DNA from: Pantoea sp. Lij88
Lineage (GTDB): Bacteria; Pseudomonadota; Gammaproteobacteria; Enterobacterales; Enterobacteriaceae
DNA length: 64,000 nucleotides
Direction: 5' to 3'
Assembly: GCF_030062155.1 (NCBI RefSeq)
Contig: NZ_CP118269.1
Location: forward strand, 124,001-188,000
Below the pieces are notes generated by a model that worked only from the letters and a program-made list of their open reading frames with translations, ran no database searches and had not been told where the DNA came from. This document shows positions 20,155 through 30,342 of the stretch, piece after piece; within the stretch, counting starts at the first letter, position 1, and every line of letters begins with the position of its first letter. Position numbers and translations under genes: made by a program.

Positions 20155-21376
20155 GAGGTTTCTTTTTGACGACGCTTTGCAGAATATTCTCGACGCCGCT
20201 GATATAGGTTTCAATAGCGTACTGTTCACGTACGCGTTTCGCTGCCGCATTGATCAGGCGTTGACGTAAATCCGCGTCCTGCCACAGCGCGGTCAGGTGC
20301 TGGGTCAGTTGCACGACGTTGCCATAGTCAAACAGCAGCCCGGTTTCGTCATGACTGATCAATTCGGCAGTGCCCACCACGCGGGATCCCACGACGGCGG
20401 TATTCACCAGCATCGCTTCCAGTACGACCCTGGGTAAGCCTTCACTGCGTGAGGCAAGAATAAAGGTATCAAAGGCAGTAAGGTAATCCAGCGCATTGTT
20501 CTGAAAGCCCGTAAAGACCACATGATGCTGGATGTTCTCTGCGGTAGCGAGTTGCAGCAGATGCTGAAGTTCCGGACCCGCGCCGACAATCACCATCTTC
20601 CAGTCTGCATCCGGGTTGGCGCGTTTAAAGCGGCCCAGCGCCTGCAGAACATGGTGATTAGATTTACGTAATATCAGCGAGCCGATCGTGCCAAACACAA
20701 AGGTCGACGGAGAGAGTTTAAAGCGCTGGCGGACTTCAAGGCGGTCGGGCAGGGACTGGTGAATATCGATGGCGTTATTAACGGTAAAACAGCGCTCCGC
20801 ATCCACACCATGACGGCGCAGGGTGTTATGCACGCCCTGTGACACGGCAATCACCGCCTGACAATCCTCATTAACCATGCTGACCAGCCGCGGTTCCAGA
20901 ACCGGATCGATACGGCAATGCTGCACCACCGCAATCTCCAGGCTGCGCGCCGCCAGATAACCTTCCACATTGGTGCTGGGCTGATTATTCATGTAGAGCG
21001 TGTCAAACTTCCCAAGCTGCAGCAGTGAATTGATCTTGATGGCATTAGGCATAATACGCCAGTGCGTATCAATCTGGTCGATGGCACGCTTCTTAAGCTT
21101 TTTATTGAAAAACAGCAGTGCCCGCGCGGCTTCTTTAACCAGCTTCGCCCAGCGTGGCTGCTTGATTTGCGGAATAAAAAAGACCGGAATAGCCAGCGCA
21201 TTCAGCGTAGCCTCAATGGTTTCGTCATTGCCACGGCTGTAGTTGTGATAGAAGCAGCAGGTGATATCAAACTTTTGACGATCGATACGTTTCAGCAGCT
21301 CCAGCATACTGTTGGTGCCGCCGCCCCACTCTCTGCCGTTATCCAGCAGCAGGATTTTTTGTTTATTAATCGTCAT
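20147..21376 (-). CDS. Glycosyltransferase family 4
   Basis: A GT-B transferase of about 409 residues. The N-terminal domain starts KILLLDNGREWGGGTNSML with a glycine-rich acceptor loop. The C-terminal GT1/GT4 domain has TIGSLILRKSNHHVL, MVIVGAGPE and the E-x7-E region EGLPRVVLEAML. The ATG at 21376 matches the domain start, though its ribosome site is weak and GTG 21385 is also in frame. E. coli has the single GT2 gene waaH (yibD) in this slot beside tdh, so this two-gene unit may modify the LPS core, but the acceptor is unknown. Confidence 0.8.
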   Translation of the reverse strand: MTINKQKILLLDNGREWGGGTNSMLELLKRIDRQKFDITCCFYHNYSRGNDETIEATLNALAIPVFFIPQIKQPRWAKLVKEAARALLFFNKKLKKRAIDQIDTHWRIMPNAIKINSLLQLGKFDTLYMNNQPSTNVEGYLAARSLEIAVVQHCRIDPVLEPRLVSMVNEDCQAVIAVSQGVHNTLRRHGVDAERCFTVNNAIDIHQSLPDRLEVRQRFKLSPSTFVFGTIGSLILRKSNHHVLQALGRFKRANPDADWKMVIVGAGPELQHLLQLATAENIQHHVVFTGFQNNALDYLTAFDTFILASRSEGLPRVVLEAMLVNTAVVGSRVVGTAELISHDETGLLFDYGNVVQLTQHLTALWQDADLRQRLINAAAKRVREQYAIETYISGVENILQSVVKKKPHA

Positions 21377-21480
21377 CCCTATCACTGTTCCCGCACCGCC
21401 CGTTATTGCCCGACCCAGGATTATAGTAATTTCTGCGTATAAATGAACGCTAAGCCGACGACTTAGCATTCATCGCAAAT

Positions 21481-22383
21481 TCAGAACAGATTTTTTAGCG
21501 TTTTAAACAGCGGGCTGTTATTCACACTTTCGCCAATGACCGTTAAGGCTCTGGTAGCAGGAACCGGCGTCAGCGGCTGTTTCGGTTTACACAGGCCGGC
21601 AGGCTGGAAGCGAGGTGGCACCGGTTTTGCCGGAGCCACAGGCGTCGGTGAGCCGCTGCGGAGTGATTCGTTCAGCAACTGGCTGGGACGAACCAGCGTA
21701 ATGTCGGCTGGCAGCGTGGGTAACATCTGCTGCAGCACCCGCACGGTAGTCGGGTGGGGATGACCAATCGCAATGGCGTACCCGTCGCGCTGCGCCAGTT
21801 TCACCGCCCGGCTGAACTGCTGGCGGATGGCGTTAATATCCTGGCTGTCATCAAGGAACACCCGGCGTTTTAATACTTTAACCTGAGTACCCTGTGCGGC
21901 AGGAATAGCCTGACTGTTCGCGATGGTCATGCTATCCAGAAAGTAGAGATTGTAGTGGTTCAGCGCCTGCATCACTTTCTGCATGCCGGGCAGGCTTGAG
22001 GTCATCCTGCTGCCCATATGGTTGTTCAGACCAACGGCATAAGGCACGTTATTAACGGCATTGCGCATGATGCGGGAGACCTCTTCGCTGCTCATCTCCG
22101 GCGTTAAGGTATCTTTTTCCAGCGGCTGTTTGCTCAGGGGGGCCATCGGCAGATGGATCAGGACTTCATGACCACTCTGATGCGCTTTAGTCGCCATTTC
22201 ACGGGCGTGGGGCGCGTTGGGCAACACCGCCACTGAAATAGCCTGCGGCATCTGCAGGACCTTGTTCTCTTCGGCGGGGCGATAGCCGACATCATCGATG
22301 ACGATGGCCAGTTTGCCCGCCTGTGCAGCGTAGCTGAACAGCAGGGCGCTTAAGAGAACGGGGAGTTTTCGAAGTTGCAGCAA
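21481..22383 (-). CDS. yibQ: Divergent polysaccharide deacetylase family protein YibQ
   Basis: A 300-residue periplasmic protein with a signal peptide (about residues 1-22, ending AAQAGK) followed by the divergent polysaccharide deacetylase domain (LAIVIDDVGYRPAEENKVL, GLNNHMGSRMTS, AIAIGHPHPTTV). The C-terminal proline-rich tail is poorly conserved. Function is not established. The start is TTG at 22383, three bases after the envC stop, so it is coupled to envC as in E. coli. Confidence 0.9.
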   Translation of the reverse strand: MLQLRKLPVLLSALLFSYAAQAGKLAIVIDDVGYRPAEENKVLQMPQAISVAVLPNAPHAREMATKAHQSGHEVLIHLPMAPLSKQPLEKDTLTPEMSSEEVSRIMRNAVNNVPYAVGLNNHMGSRMTSSLPGMQKVMQALNHYNLYFLDSMTIANSQAIPAAQGTQVKVLKRRVFLDDSQDINAIRQQFSRAVKLAQRDGYAIAIGHPHPTTVRVLQQMLPTLPADITLVRPSQLLNESLRSGSPTPVAPAKPVPPRFQPAGLCKPKQPLTPVPATRALTVIGESVNNSPLFKTLKNLF

Positions 22384-22386
22384 AAC

Positions 22387-23688
22387 CTATCTTCCTAACC
22401 ACGGGAGTGGATTGACGGCCTGTCCCTGACGTCGGATTTCAAAATAGAGCGACGGGGTACCACGGCCACCACTGGTGCCCACCAGTGCGATAGGCTGTCC
22501 TGCCTTCACCTGCGTACCCACGCTCACCAGCGCACTTTGGTTGTAGCCATACAGGCTCATATCGCCTTTACCATGCTCCAGCACCACCACCAGACCGTAG
22601 CCCTGTAACCAGTCGGCCATCAGCACACGACCATCGGCGATTGCTTTCACCTCGGTGCCTTCCCGCGCATCAATCACCAGCCCTTTCCAGCGCAGTTCAC
22701 CCTGCAGCTGTTCACCAAAGCGATGTTCTATGCGTCCGCGAACCGGCCACAACGCCTGTCCGCCTGCGCGACCAAGTCCACCGGTGCGGGCCACCAGTTC
22801 GCGCTCGCTCTGGGTGGGCTGATAACTGGAGCCTTTGGCTTTCGCCTGCGCCTGACGCTGACGCACTTTTTCCGCCTCACGCGCTTCACGGGCTGCGCGC
22901 TCGCGCGCCTCGCGTTCCGCACGGGCGATCTTATCCTGCAGGCGGCTTTCGTTCTGGCGCATCTCGACCAGATCGGCCTGATCTTTTTCCAGCGCGCTTT
23001 CCAGTGACGTCAGGGTCTTTTTACGCGCTTCGCTCGCCTGTTGCAGCTTCTGCTGCTGGCCCTGTTGCTGCGTTAACAACTCTTTCTGCTGCTGTTGCTT
23101 CTGCTCCAGCGTGGCGCGTTGCTCATCCAGATCCTGACGCGTCTTTTGCAGCGATTCGATATTTTTCTGGCGGGCAGCATTCAGATAGCCGAAATAGGCC
23201 AGAATACGCTCACTGCGCTGGCTCTCTTCACCGCCCATCAAAAGCTGTACGCCGTTGTGCTTACCCTGACGGAACGCCGCGTCAAGTTGCTCTGAAAGCA
23301 GGTTTTCCTGGCGGGTTTGCTGTTTTTCAAGTCGGGCGATGGAGGTGGCGAGTTGTTTCATCTCGTCATTCAGGGCGGTGAGGCTATTGCGGGTGTCACG
23401 CAGCTGACGGCTCGCCTGAGCAATGATTTTTTCCTGGCTCTGCAGCTGATCGAGTAATTTGCTGCGCTGTACCTTCTGCGCTTTGACACTTTTCTCTTTC
23501 TCAGCAATGTTTTGCTGAATGGACTGAAGCTGAGATTTACTGTCTTCTGCACTTCGGGCAACAGCAGGCAATAACAGTGCCCCCGCACAAAGCAGGCTAA
23601 GGGAGAGGCTGGACAAGTGTATGAACAACGGCAGGTTATCGCCGTTGGGACGGGTCCTTGTGTGCGAAACGGTTGTTTTTCCCTTCAT
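22387..23688 (-). CDS. envC: Murein hydrolase activator EnvC
   Basis: A periplasmic divisome protein that activates the amidases AmiA and AmiB for daughter-cell separation. The 433-residue product has a signal sequence (about residues 25-50, SSLSLSLLCAGALLL), a long coiled coil rich in Q/E/K (about 55-300) and a C-terminal LytM domain (SLYFEIRRQGQAVNPLPWLGR). The domain is degenerate: the catalytic zinc histidines are replaced (HGKGDMSLYGYN), as in E. coli EnvC. The ATG at 23688 precedes the signal peptide; the longer upstream frame has no homology. Confidence 0.95.
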   Translation of the reverse strand: MKGKTTVSHTRTRPNGDNLPLFIHLSSLSLSLLCAGALLLPAVARSAEDSKSQLQSIQQNIAEKEKSVKAQKVQRSKLLDQLQSQEKIIAQASRQLRDTRNSLTALNDEMKQLATSIARLEKQQTRQENLLSEQLDAAFRQGKHNGVQLLMGGEESQRSERILAYFGYLNAARQKNIESLQKTRQDLDEQRATLEQKQQQQKELLTQQQGQQQKLQQASEARKKTLTSLESALEKDQADLVEMRQNESRLQDKIARAEREARERAAREAREAEKVRQRQAQAKAKGSSYQPTQSERELVARTGGLGRAGGQALWPVRGRIEHRFGEQLQGELRWKGLVIDAREGTEVKAIADGRVLMADWLQGYGLVVVLEHGKGDMSLYGYNQSALVSVGTQVKAGQPIALVGTSGGRGTPSLYFEIRRQGQAVNPLPWLGR

Positions 23689-23940
23689 AGGCCAATGATT
23701 ATTCCACGATGAACCGCCGCTTACCAGTGCTCCCCACTGGCATTTGCTTTTCCAGTTATGTCCACTTTCACAATGACATGGATTAAGCCTTACGCCATTT
23801 TTGCTATTCAGCCACTTTTTTTGGAAAATGAAGCACAAATCTATACTCTGGCCGCATAGCATCTGTACATGCGAAGTGGCGCAGGTATACTCAGAACCCT
23901 TGTTTTAGCTTATTAGCCCGGTCTGGAGTCGTTACCCCTC

Positions 23941-24372
23941 ATGCAAGAAATTATGCAGTTTGCAAGCAATCACCCCATCCTGAGTCTGGCATGGGTCGTT
24001 TTACTCGTTCTGGTGATTGTGACTACCGTTAAAGGAATGTTCTCTAAGGTAAAAACGATCAGCCGCGGTGAAGCAACCCGCCTGATTAACAAAGAGGACG
24101 CGGTAGTTGTAGACGTGCGTTCGCGCGACGATTTCCGCAGAGGGCATATTTCAGGTGCGCTGAATGTGGCAGCCGCTGAGATTAAAAAAGGCAACATTGA
24201 CGAACTGGCAAAGCATAAAGCACAGCCCATAATTGTAGTATGTGCAACCGGACAAAGCGCGGGTGATTCTGCTGCGCATCTGAGTGCTGCAGGCTTTGAG
24301 CAGGTTTCAGTGCTGAAAGACGGTATCAGTGGCTGGAGCGGTGAAAATCTGCCATTAGTTCGCGGTAAATAA
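23941..24372 (+). CDS. yibN: Membrane-anchored rhodanese-like protein YibN
   Basis: A 143-residue protein with an N-terminal membrane segment (about residues 12-31, [18 protein letters not shown]) and a rhodanese domain whose active-site loop carries Cys in [11 protein letters not shown]. It is probably a sulfurtransferase or sulfur-carrier facing the cytosol; the E. coli homologue has no firm role. It heads the yibN-grxC-secB-gpsA run and is divergent from envC. Confidence 0.94.
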   Translation: MQEIMQFASNHPILSLAWVVLLVLVIVTTVKGMFSKVKTISRGEATRLINKEDAVVVDVRSRDDFRRGHISGALNVAAAEIKKGNIDELAKHKAQPIIVVCATGQSAGDSAAHLSAAGFEQVSVLKDGISGWSGENLPLVRGK

Positions 24373-24391
24373 TCCTGTAGAGGTGCTGATC

Positions 24392-24646
24392 ATGGCAAAT
24401 GTTGAAATGTATACCAAGGTTACCTGTCCATACTGCCATCGGGCGAAGGCGCTGTTAACGCAAAAAGGCGTATCGTTTCAGGAGATCCCCATCGATGGCG
24501 ACATGGCGAAACGTGAAGAGATGATCAAGCGTAGCGGTCGCACCACAGTGCCTCAGATTTTTATTGATGCGCAGCACATTGGCGGCTGCGACGACTTATT
24601 CGCACTCGATAATCGCGAAGGTTTAGATCCACTACTGCAGGCGTAA
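24392..24646 (+). CDS. grxC: Glutaredoxin 3
   Basis: A small (84 residues) glutathione-dependent disulfide reductase. The active-site CPYC is at residues 12-15 and the glutathione-binding TVPQIFI and GGCDDL motifs follow. The start at 24392 (MANVEMYTK) follows AGAGGTGCTGATC; an ATG three codons upstream is unlikely. Nineteen bases downstream of yibN, so probably cotranscribed. Confidence 0.97.
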   Translation: MANVEMYTKVTCPYCHRAKALLTQKGVSFQEIPIDGDMAKREEMIKRSGRTTVPQIFIDAQHIGGCDDLFALDNREGLDPLLQA

Positions 24647-24684
24647 TTTTACGCCGGACAATCTCATACATAGGATTTGGTCAC

Positions 24685-25155
24685 ATGTCAGAACAAAACA
24701 CGAACGAAATGCAATTCCAGATTCAGCGCGTATTCACTAAAGACATCTCTTTTGAAGCGCCAAATGCACCGCAGGTTTTCCAGAAAGAGTGGGAACCGGA
24801 CGTTAAACTGGATCTGGACACTGCATCTTCTCAGCTGGCTGACGAAGTTTACGAAGTGGTACTTCGTGTGACTGTAACCGCAACTGTGGGTGAAGAGACC
24901 GCTTTCCTGTGTGAAGTTCAGCAGGCGGGTATCTTCACCATCAGCGGTATCGAAGGAACGCAGATGGCACATTGCCTGGGTGCATACTGCCCGAACATTC
25001 TGTTCCCTTATGCACGCGAATGCATTACCAGCCTGGTATCCCGTGGTACCTTCCCGCAGCTGAACCTGGCACCGGTTAACTTTGATGCGCTGTTCATGAA
25101 CTATCTGCAGCAGCAACAAGGTGAAGAAGGTGCTGCACCACATCAGGATGCCTGA
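24685..25155 (+). CDS. secB: Protein-export chaperone SecB
   Basis: A tetrameric chaperone that keeps precursor proteins unfolded and delivers them to SecA. It is 156 residues, one more than E. coli. Conserved stretches include [18 protein letters not shown] and the acidic SecA-binding surface, with the tail [15 protein letters not shown]. Its stop shares a base with the gpsA start (TGATG), so the two are coupled. Confidence 0.98.
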   Translation: MSEQNTNEMQFQIQRVFTKDISFEAPNAPQVFQKEWEPDVKLDLDTASSQLADEVYEVVLRVTVTATVGEETAFLCEVQQAGIFTISGIEGTQMAHCLGAYCPNILFPYARECITSLVSRGTFPQLNLAPVNFDALFMNYLQQQQGEEGAAPHQDA

Positions 25156-26171
25156 TGACAACTCACGCTTCGATTAGCGTCATCGGTGCCGGATCCTACG
25201 GCACCGCTTTGGCGATTACGCTGGCCCGTAACGGCCATCCGGTGCTGTTGTGGGGACATAACCCGACGCATCTGGCGCAACTTCAGAATGACCGCTGCAA
25301 CACTGCTTTCCTGCCTGATGTCCCGTTCCCCGACAATCTTTCCCTTGAGCCTGATCTGACCAACGCTATCGCTGCCAGCCGCGACTTGCTGGTCGTGGTG
25401 CCGAGTCATGTGTTTGGCGATGTACTGCAACAGATTAAGCCGCATCTGCGGCCAGATTCGCGCATTGTCTGGGCGACCAAAGGGCTGGAAAAAGAGACGG
25501 GTCGTCTGCTGCAGGATGTGGCGCGTGAAATTGTCGGCGATGCTATACCGCTGGCGGTGATCTCCGGACCGACCTTTGCGAAAGAGCTGGCAGCCGGATT
25601 ACCGACCGCCATCGCGCTGGCCGCCACGGATGCGCAGTTTGCTGATGACCTGCAGCAGAAGCTGCACTGCGGTAAAAGTTTCCGTGTTTATAACAATCCT
25701 GACTTCGTCGGCGTACAGCTGGGCGGCGCGGTGAAGAACGTCATTGCTATCGGTGCCGGAATGTCTGACGGGATTGGTTTTGGCGCGAATGCGCGTACCG
25801 CACTGATCACCCGTGGTCTGGCAGAGATGAGCCGCCTAGGCGCAGCGCTGGGTGCCGATCCCACCACCTTCATGGGGATGGCAGGCCTGGGCGATCTGGT
25901 GCTGACCTGTACTGATAATCAGTCGCGTAATCGTCGTTTTGGCATGATGCTGGGCCAGGGTGAGGATGTAGATAGCGCGCAACGCATTATCGGACAAGTT
26001 GTAGAAGGCTACAGAAACACCAAAGAAGTCAAAGCACTGGCTGCAAGGCTGGGCGTAGAAATGCCGATCACCGAGCAGATTTATCAGGTGCTGTATTGCG
26101 AAAAACCGGCGAGAGATGCAGCATTAAGCCTGCTGGGACGAACAAGGAAGGACGAAAACAGCACGGGCTAA
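25155..26171 (+). CDS. gpsA: Glycerol-3-phosphate dehydrogenase [NAD(P)+]
   Basis: Reduces dihydroxyacetone phosphate to sn-glycerol 3-phosphate for phospholipid synthesis. It is 338 residues. The NAD(P) motif [10 protein letters not shown] is at the N-terminus, the catalytic lysine lies in [12 protein letters not shown], and the substrate-binding [11 protein letters not shown] region is intact. It overlaps secB by one base and is followed by a terminator before cysE. Confidence 0.98.
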   Translation: MTTHASISVIGAGSYGTALAITLARNGHPVLLWGHNPTHLAQLQNDRCNTAFLPDVPFPDNLSLEPDLTNAIAASRDLLVVVPSHVFGDVLQQIKPHLRPDSRIVWATKGLEKETGRLLQDVAREIVGDAIPLAVISGPTFAKELAAGLPTAIALAATDAQFADDLQQKLHCGKSFRVYNNPDFVGVQLGGAVKNVIAIGAGMSDGIGFGANARTALITRGLAEMSRLGAALGADPTTFMGMAGLGDLVLTCTDNQSRNRRFGMMLGQGEDVDSAQRIIGQVVEGYRNTKEVKALAARLGVEMPITEQIYQVLYCEKPARDAALSLLGRTRKDENSTG

Positions 26172-26199
26172 CGCAGGACGCGTAGCATCATCACCTGCA

Positions 26200-26222
26200 G
26201 CGCCCATTCAGGCGCTTTTTTT
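26200..26222 (+). terminator. Terminator between gpsA and cysE
   Basis: Stem GCGCC/GGCGC with a CATTCA loop followed by seven T residues. It ends the yibN-gpsA unit; cysE follows 17 bases later, so partial read-through is plausible. Confidence 0.8.
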
Positions 26223-26239
26223 ATCGGGAGAAAGCAGCA

Positions 26240-27061
26240 ATGTCGTCTGATGAGTTAGAACTGGTCTGGAATAATATCAAAGCAGAAGCGCGCGCCCTGG
26301 CTGATTGTGAGCCGATGCTGGCCAGCTTCTTCCACGCGACATTGCTTAAGCATGAAAATCTCGGTAGCGCACTGAGTTATATGCTGGCTAACAAGCTGGC
26401 TAACCCGATTATGCCCGCCATCGCCATTCGTGAAATCGTTGAAGAAGCCTACCGTGAAGATCCGTCGATGATAATGTCTGCGGCTTACGATATTCAGGCC
26501 GTGCGTCAGCGCGACCCGGCAGTGGATAAATATTCCACGCCGCTGCTGTATCTCAAAGGTTTTCACGCCCTGCAGGCCTACCGCATCGGCCACTGGCTGT
26601 GGAATGAAGGCCGGCGTGCGCTGGCGGTTTATCTGCAGAATGAAATCTCCGTCTCCTTTGCCGTCGATATTCATCCCGCTGCTAACATCGGCCACGGCAT
26701 CATGCTCGACCATGCCACCGGCATAGTGATCGGTGAAACCGCCGTGGTGGAGAATGATGTCTCGATCCTGCAATCGGTGACGCTGGGCGGAACCGGTAAA
26801 ACCAGCGGCGACCGTCATCCGAAAATCCGCGAAGGGGTGATGATTGGTGCCGGTGCGAAAGTTCTGGGCAATATTGAAGTCGGCAGGGGAGCAAAAATCG
26901 GCGCCGGTTCCGTCGTGTTACAGCCCGTGCCGCCGCACACCACTGCCGCAGGTGTTCCCGCGCGGATCGTCGGTAAGCCAGGCAGTGAAAAGCCGTCGAT
27001 GGATATGGATCAGCACTTCAATGGCAGCCTGGCCGGCTTTCAGTTTGGCGACGGCATCTAG
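26240..27061 (+). CDS. cysE: Serine O-acetyltransferase
   Basis: Makes O-acetylserine, the first committed step of cysteine synthesis, and is feedback-inhibited by cysteine. It is 273 residues: an N-terminal helical domain (SAT N-term) followed by a left-handed beta-helix of hexapeptide repeats (about residues 140-240), with the active-site His in [13 protein letters not shown]. The C-terminal tail ends in GDGI, giving the terminal Ile used to dock CysK. Its stop overlaps the convergent trmL stop by four bases. Confidence 0.98.
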   Translation: MSSDELELVWNNIKAEARALADCEPMLASFFHATLLKHENLGSALSYMLANKLANPIMPAIAIREIVEEAYREDPSMIMSAAYDIQAVRQRDPAVDKYSTPLLYLKGFHALQAYRIGHWLWNEGRRALAVYLQNEISVSFAVDIHPAANIGHGIMLDHATGIVIGETAVVENDVSILQSVTLGGTGKTSGDRHPKIREGVMIGAGAKVLGNIEVGRGAKIGAGSVVLQPVPPHTTAAGVPARIVGKPGSEKPSMDMDQHFNGSLAGFQFGDGI

Positions 27062-27531
27062 TCTTTAATCAGCGCGCCGGCGTAACCGAGCTGGCGCCAC
27101 GCTTCATACACCACCACCGATACAGCGTTCGATAAATTCATACTGCGGCTTTCTGCTCTCATCGGGATGCGGATTTTTTGCTGTGCCGGTAATGCGGCCA
27201 GGATCTCAGCGGGCAGTCCACGGCTCTCCGGCCCGAACAGCAGATAATCGCCTGCCTGATAGGCGACGGCACTGTGTGCAGGCGTCCCTTTGGTCGTCAG
27301 CGCAAACAGACGCTCAGGCGACTCTGTGGCGATAAATGCCTGATAGTCAGCATGGAATTTTATGGCTGTAAATTCATGGTAATCCAGCCCGGCGCGACGC
27401 AAGCGCTTGTCATCCCAGGCAAAGCCGAGCGGCTGAATCAGATGAAGCTGGAAGCCCGTATTGGCGCACAGGCGGATGATATTGCCGGTATTCGGCGGAA
27501 TTTCTGGTTCAAACAAGACGATGTTAAGCAT
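27058..27531 (-). CDS. trmL: tRNA (cytidine/uridine-2'-O-)-methyltransferase TrmL
   Basis: A SPOUT-class SAM-dependent methyltransferase that 2'-O-methylates the wobble base (position 34) of leucine tRNAs. It is 157 residues. The trefoil-knot motifs are visible: [26 protein letters not shown] and [19 protein letters not shown]. Located between cysE and cpxA as in E. coli. Confidence 0.97.
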   Translation of the reverse strand: MLNIVLFEPEIPPNTGNIIRLCANTGFQLHLIQPLGFAWDDKRLRRAGLDYHEFTAIKFHADYQAFIATESPERLFALTTKGTPAHSAVAYQAGDYLLFGPESRGLPAEILAALPAQQKIRIPMRAESRSMNLSNAVSVVVYEAWRQLGYAGALIKD

Positions 27532-27566
27532 AAGGCCCCCGATGACAGGGGCCGAAGCATAGCAAA

Positions 27567-28946
27567 TTATTGACGACCGGAGGAGTAGAGCGGCAACCAG
27601 AGAGTCAGACGCAGGCCGCCCAGTGGGCTGTCATCGGCTTTAACCCAGCCTCGGTGCTGCTGCACTGCCGTTTCGACAATCGCCAGGCCAAGACCGGTGC
27701 CGCCTGATTCACGATCGCGCGCTTCATCGGTACGGTAGAAGGGGCGGAAAATCTGTTCGCGATCTTCCGGACTGACGCCAGGACCATCATCATCGACATG
27801 TACCGTAATACCGGAAATATCGACGGAGAAGCTGACGCTGATATGCGTGTGTGAATAGCGCAGCGCGTTGCGTACGATATTTTCCAGTGCACTCTCCAGC
27901 GCATGAGGGTTGCCATAAAGTGGCCACGGGCCAGGCGGATAGGGAATATCCATCTTCTTACCCATCTGCTCAGCTTCGAAACGGGCATCTTCCAGCACCC
28001 CATTCCACAACTGATTCGCCTTCATCGCTTCGCTGACCAGCGCATTTTTATGCTGGGTGCGCGACAGCACCAGCAGATCGTTGATCATGCCATCAAGACG
28101 CTGTGCTTCCATCTCAATGCGGGCCAGCTCCTTACCTTCGCCCTGACGCCGACGCAGCAGCGCGGTAGCCAGTTGCAGACGGGTAAGCGGGGTGCGGAGT
28201 TCATGGCTGATATCCGATAACAGACGTTGCTGACCGGTCATCATCCGTTCCAGCGCACTCACCATCTGGTTAAAGCTGGAACCCGCGGCCAGGAACTCCT
28301 GCGGACCTGATTCCAGTTCCGGATGCTGACGAAGGTTTCCGCTTGCGACTTCATCGGCAGCGTATTTCAGCTTACGCGCCGGACGTGCCAGGCTCCACGC
28401 CAGCCACAGCAGCAGCGGTGAGCTGATGAGCATGGTGACGATAAGCAGTAGCAGGGGACGGTCAAACAGCAGATTGACGAAATCGAGCTGGGAACTGTTG
28501 GCAGGACGGATCATGTAAAGCTGGTAGTTATCTTCGCCATCCCGGACGGCAAAAGGCCCTACCAGCTCAACGCGACCATATTTCTTCTTTTGTGGATGAT
28601 CGGCATTGTCAGACTGGCCGATAAAATTGCGGATAACCTGCATTTCGTTATGTTGCGCGCCAATCACCCGACCTTCACTGGTCACTAACAGCAGTCGCTG
28701 ACCCGGCGGTGCCCACTTTTCCACGGCACGAAACAGACGACGCCACCACATCAGATCGTTAGGGGGATCCTGTGACAGCTCTGCTTCGACGTGTTGCTCA
28801 ATCATGATGCCCTGCCGCTGTTCACTCTCCAGCAGCGAGGTCATCTGACGTGAATCGAGCTTAGGCACCATTAACACCAGCATCAACACCAGCGCCAGCG
28901 TTAACCAGAAGATGGCGAAGATACGGGTGGTCAGACTTCCAATCAT
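27567..28946 (-). CDS. cpxA: Envelope stress sensor histidine kinase CpxA
   Basis: Inner-membrane sensor that phosphorylates CpxR when envelope proteins misfold and acts as a phosphatase otherwise. It is 459 residues: TM1 (about 8-29), a periplasmic sensor domain (about 30-163), TM2 (about 164-186), a HAMP linker, the phosphoacceptor His in [13 protein letters not shown], and a kinase domain with N box ([11 protein letters not shown]), G1 (DDGPGV) and G2 (GTGLGLAI). Its start overlaps the cpxR stop by four bases, so both are made from one message. Confidence 0.98.
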   Translation of the reverse strand: MIGSLTTRIFAIFWLTLALVLMLVLMVPKLDSRQMTSLLESEQRQGIMIEQHVEAELSQDPPNDLMWWRRLFRAVEKWAPPGQRLLLVTSEGRVIGAQHNEMQVIRNFIGQSDNADHPQKKKYGRVELVGPFAVRDGEDNYQLYMIRPANSSQLDFVNLLFDRPLLLLIVTMLISSPLLLWLAWSLARPARKLKYAADEVASGNLRQHPELESGPQEFLAAGSSFNQMVSALERMMTGQQRLLSDISHELRTPLTRLQLATALLRRRQGEGKELARIEMEAQRLDGMINDLLVLSRTQHKNALVSEAMKANQLWNGVLEDARFEAEQMGKKMDIPYPPGPWPLYGNPHALESALENIVRNALRYSHTHISVSFSVDISGITVHVDDDGPGVSPEDREQIFRPFYRTDEARDRESGGTGLGLAIVETAVQQHRGWVKADDSPLGGLRLTLWLPLYSSGRQ

Positions 28947-29641
28947 GATGCCGAAACCATCAGATAGCCGCGGCCACGTAAGGTTTTAAACCAGGGATGA
29001 CCGTCACGGCGCTCAGGCAGCTTGCGACGCAGATTCGAGATATGCATATCAATGGCGCGGTCAAAAGGCGTCAGGCGTTTGCCCAGCACTTCCTGACTCA
29101 GATGTTCACGCGACACGACCTGGCCCAGATGCTGTGCCAGCAGATAGAGCAGGGTGAACTCCGTGCCAGTAAGATCCAGCGTGACGTCATCAAAACTGGC
29201 CTCCTGACGACCCGGATTGAGACGCAGGCAGTCCACTTCCAGCGTAGGTGAGCTGTTATCGTGTTGCTGCTGCTGTTCACTCCAGTTGGAGCGCCGCAGA
29301 ATAGCGCGGATACGCGCCACCAGTTCGCGGTCGTTAAACGGCTTAGGCAGATAGTCATCTGCACCCAGTTCAAGGCCCAGTACACGATCCAGCTCGCTGC
29401 CGCGCGCCGTTAGCATGATGACGGGGGTTTGATGTTGCTGACGTAGTTCTTTCAGGGTGTCGATACCGTTTTTCTTCGGCATCATGACATCCAGTAAAAG
29501 CAGATCAATAGAGTTATCGAGCAGGTTCAGCGCTTGTTCACCATCGCTGGCTACCACCACTTCAAACCCTTCCATTTCTAACAGTTCTTTTAAAAGCGAA
29601 GTTAATTCGCGGTCGTCATCTACCAACAGGATTTTATTCAT
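28943..29641 (-). CDS. cpxR: Envelope stress response regulator CpxR
   Basis: An OmpR-family regulator, 232 residues. The receiver domain has the phospho-acceptor Asp in LLLLDVMMP (about residue 51) and the conserved Lys in LPKPFNDRE; the C-terminal winged helix ends TLRGRGYLMV. The start at MNKILLVDDD follows AGGGCTACAAAA; the longer frame to 29797 overlaps the promoter region. It is divergent from cpxP with a CpxR box between them, which implies autoregulation. Confidence 0.98.
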   Translation of the reverse strand: MNKILLVDDDRELTSLLKELLEMEGFEVVVASDGEQALNLLDNSIDLLLLDVMMPKKNGIDTLKELRQQHQTPVIMLTARGSELDRVLGLELGADDYLPKPFNDRELVARIRAILRRSNWSEQQQQHDNSSPTLEVDCLRLNPGRQEASFDDVTLDLTGTEFTLLYLLAQHLGQVVSREHLSQEVLGKRLTPFDRAIDMHISNLRRKLPERRDGHPWFKTLRGRGYLMVSAS

Positions 29642-29695
29642 TTTTGTAGCCCTCCGCAGGCAAAATACCGTGTTCCTGGCGCACCTATCCATCGC

Positions 29696-29710
29696 TTTAC
29701 GTAGTTTTAC
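29696..29710 (-). promoter_or_regulatory. CpxR binding box between cpxR and cpxP
   Basis: On the minus strand the site reads GTAAA-N5-GTAAA, an exact match to the CpxR-P recognition sequence. It lies 79 bases before the cpxP start and 54 bases before the cpxR start, well placed to activate cpxP and autoregulate cpxRA, as known in E. coli. Confidence 0.93.
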
Positions 29711-29789
29711 ACCCCCTGACGGATGTTTGCAGCTGTCGCCGTACACTGGCTCTCGTTGAATCGCAAAACGGAACGAACTGGAGTACACG

Positions 29790-30299
29790 ATGCGCAAATT
29801 AACCGCCGTCGTCCTTGCCTCAGCGATGGCTCTGAGTGTCGCCAGCGCAGATGCTAAAGATGCGACGACGATTGACGAGATGCATCATGGCGGATTGCCG
29901 ACAGGCAGTATGACGCAAAATCCGCAAAGCCACATGTTCGACGGTATCGAGCTGACTGAAGAGCAACGTCAGCAGATGCGTGACCTGATGCAACAGGCAA
30001 GACATGATCGCCCGGTCGTTCATATTGACGATATTGCAGCACTACACGAGTTAGTGACGGCAGACCAGTTTAACGAAGCGGCCATCCGTCAGAAGGCGGA
30101 AGTCATCGCCAGAGTTCAGGTTGAACAACAGGTCGAGATGGCGCGCGTACAGAATCAAATGTTTCAGCTGTTAACGCCGGCCCAGCAGTCGGCTTTACAG
30201 AAGAATTACCAGCGGCGACTTAATGAGCTGCGACAGTTTTCGAATTTGCAGTCAGCGTCATCGCTGCAGGCAGTGAGTAGTACCAGCAGTAACCAGTAA
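29790..30299 (+). CDS. cpxP: Periplasmic Cpx pathway modulator CpxP
   Basis: A periplasmic adaptor/chaperone that damps CpxA signalling and helps DegP remove misfolded pilins. The 169-residue precursor has a signal peptide (about residues 1-22, cut near ASADAK) and the two LTxxQ-type motifs (LTEEQRQQM, LTPAQQSAL) that define the Spy/CpxP fold. It is controlled by the CpxR box just upstream and ends in a strong terminator. Confidence 0.96.
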   Translation: MRKLTAVVLASAMALSVASADAKDATTIDEMHHGGLPTGSMTQNPQSHMFDGIELTEEQRQQMRDLMQQARHDRPVVHIDDIAALHELVTADQFNEAAIRQKAEVIARVQVEQQVEMARVQNQMFQLLTPAQQSALQKNYQRRLNELRQFSNLQSASSLQAVSSTSSNQ

Positions 30300-30342
30300 C
30301 ATAGTATCCCTGTTTTCCTTGCCATAGACACATCCCTGTCTT

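Noticed and set aside
22641..23381. A 246-codon frame antisense to envC
   Set aside because: Shadow of the GC-rich coiled-coil coding region; arginine/proline-rich with no homology or ribosome site.
27533..27553. GGCCCC...GGGGCC inverted repeat between cpxA and trmL
   Set aside because: Stem is good but no T run follows on the cpxA strand, so I did not call it a terminator.
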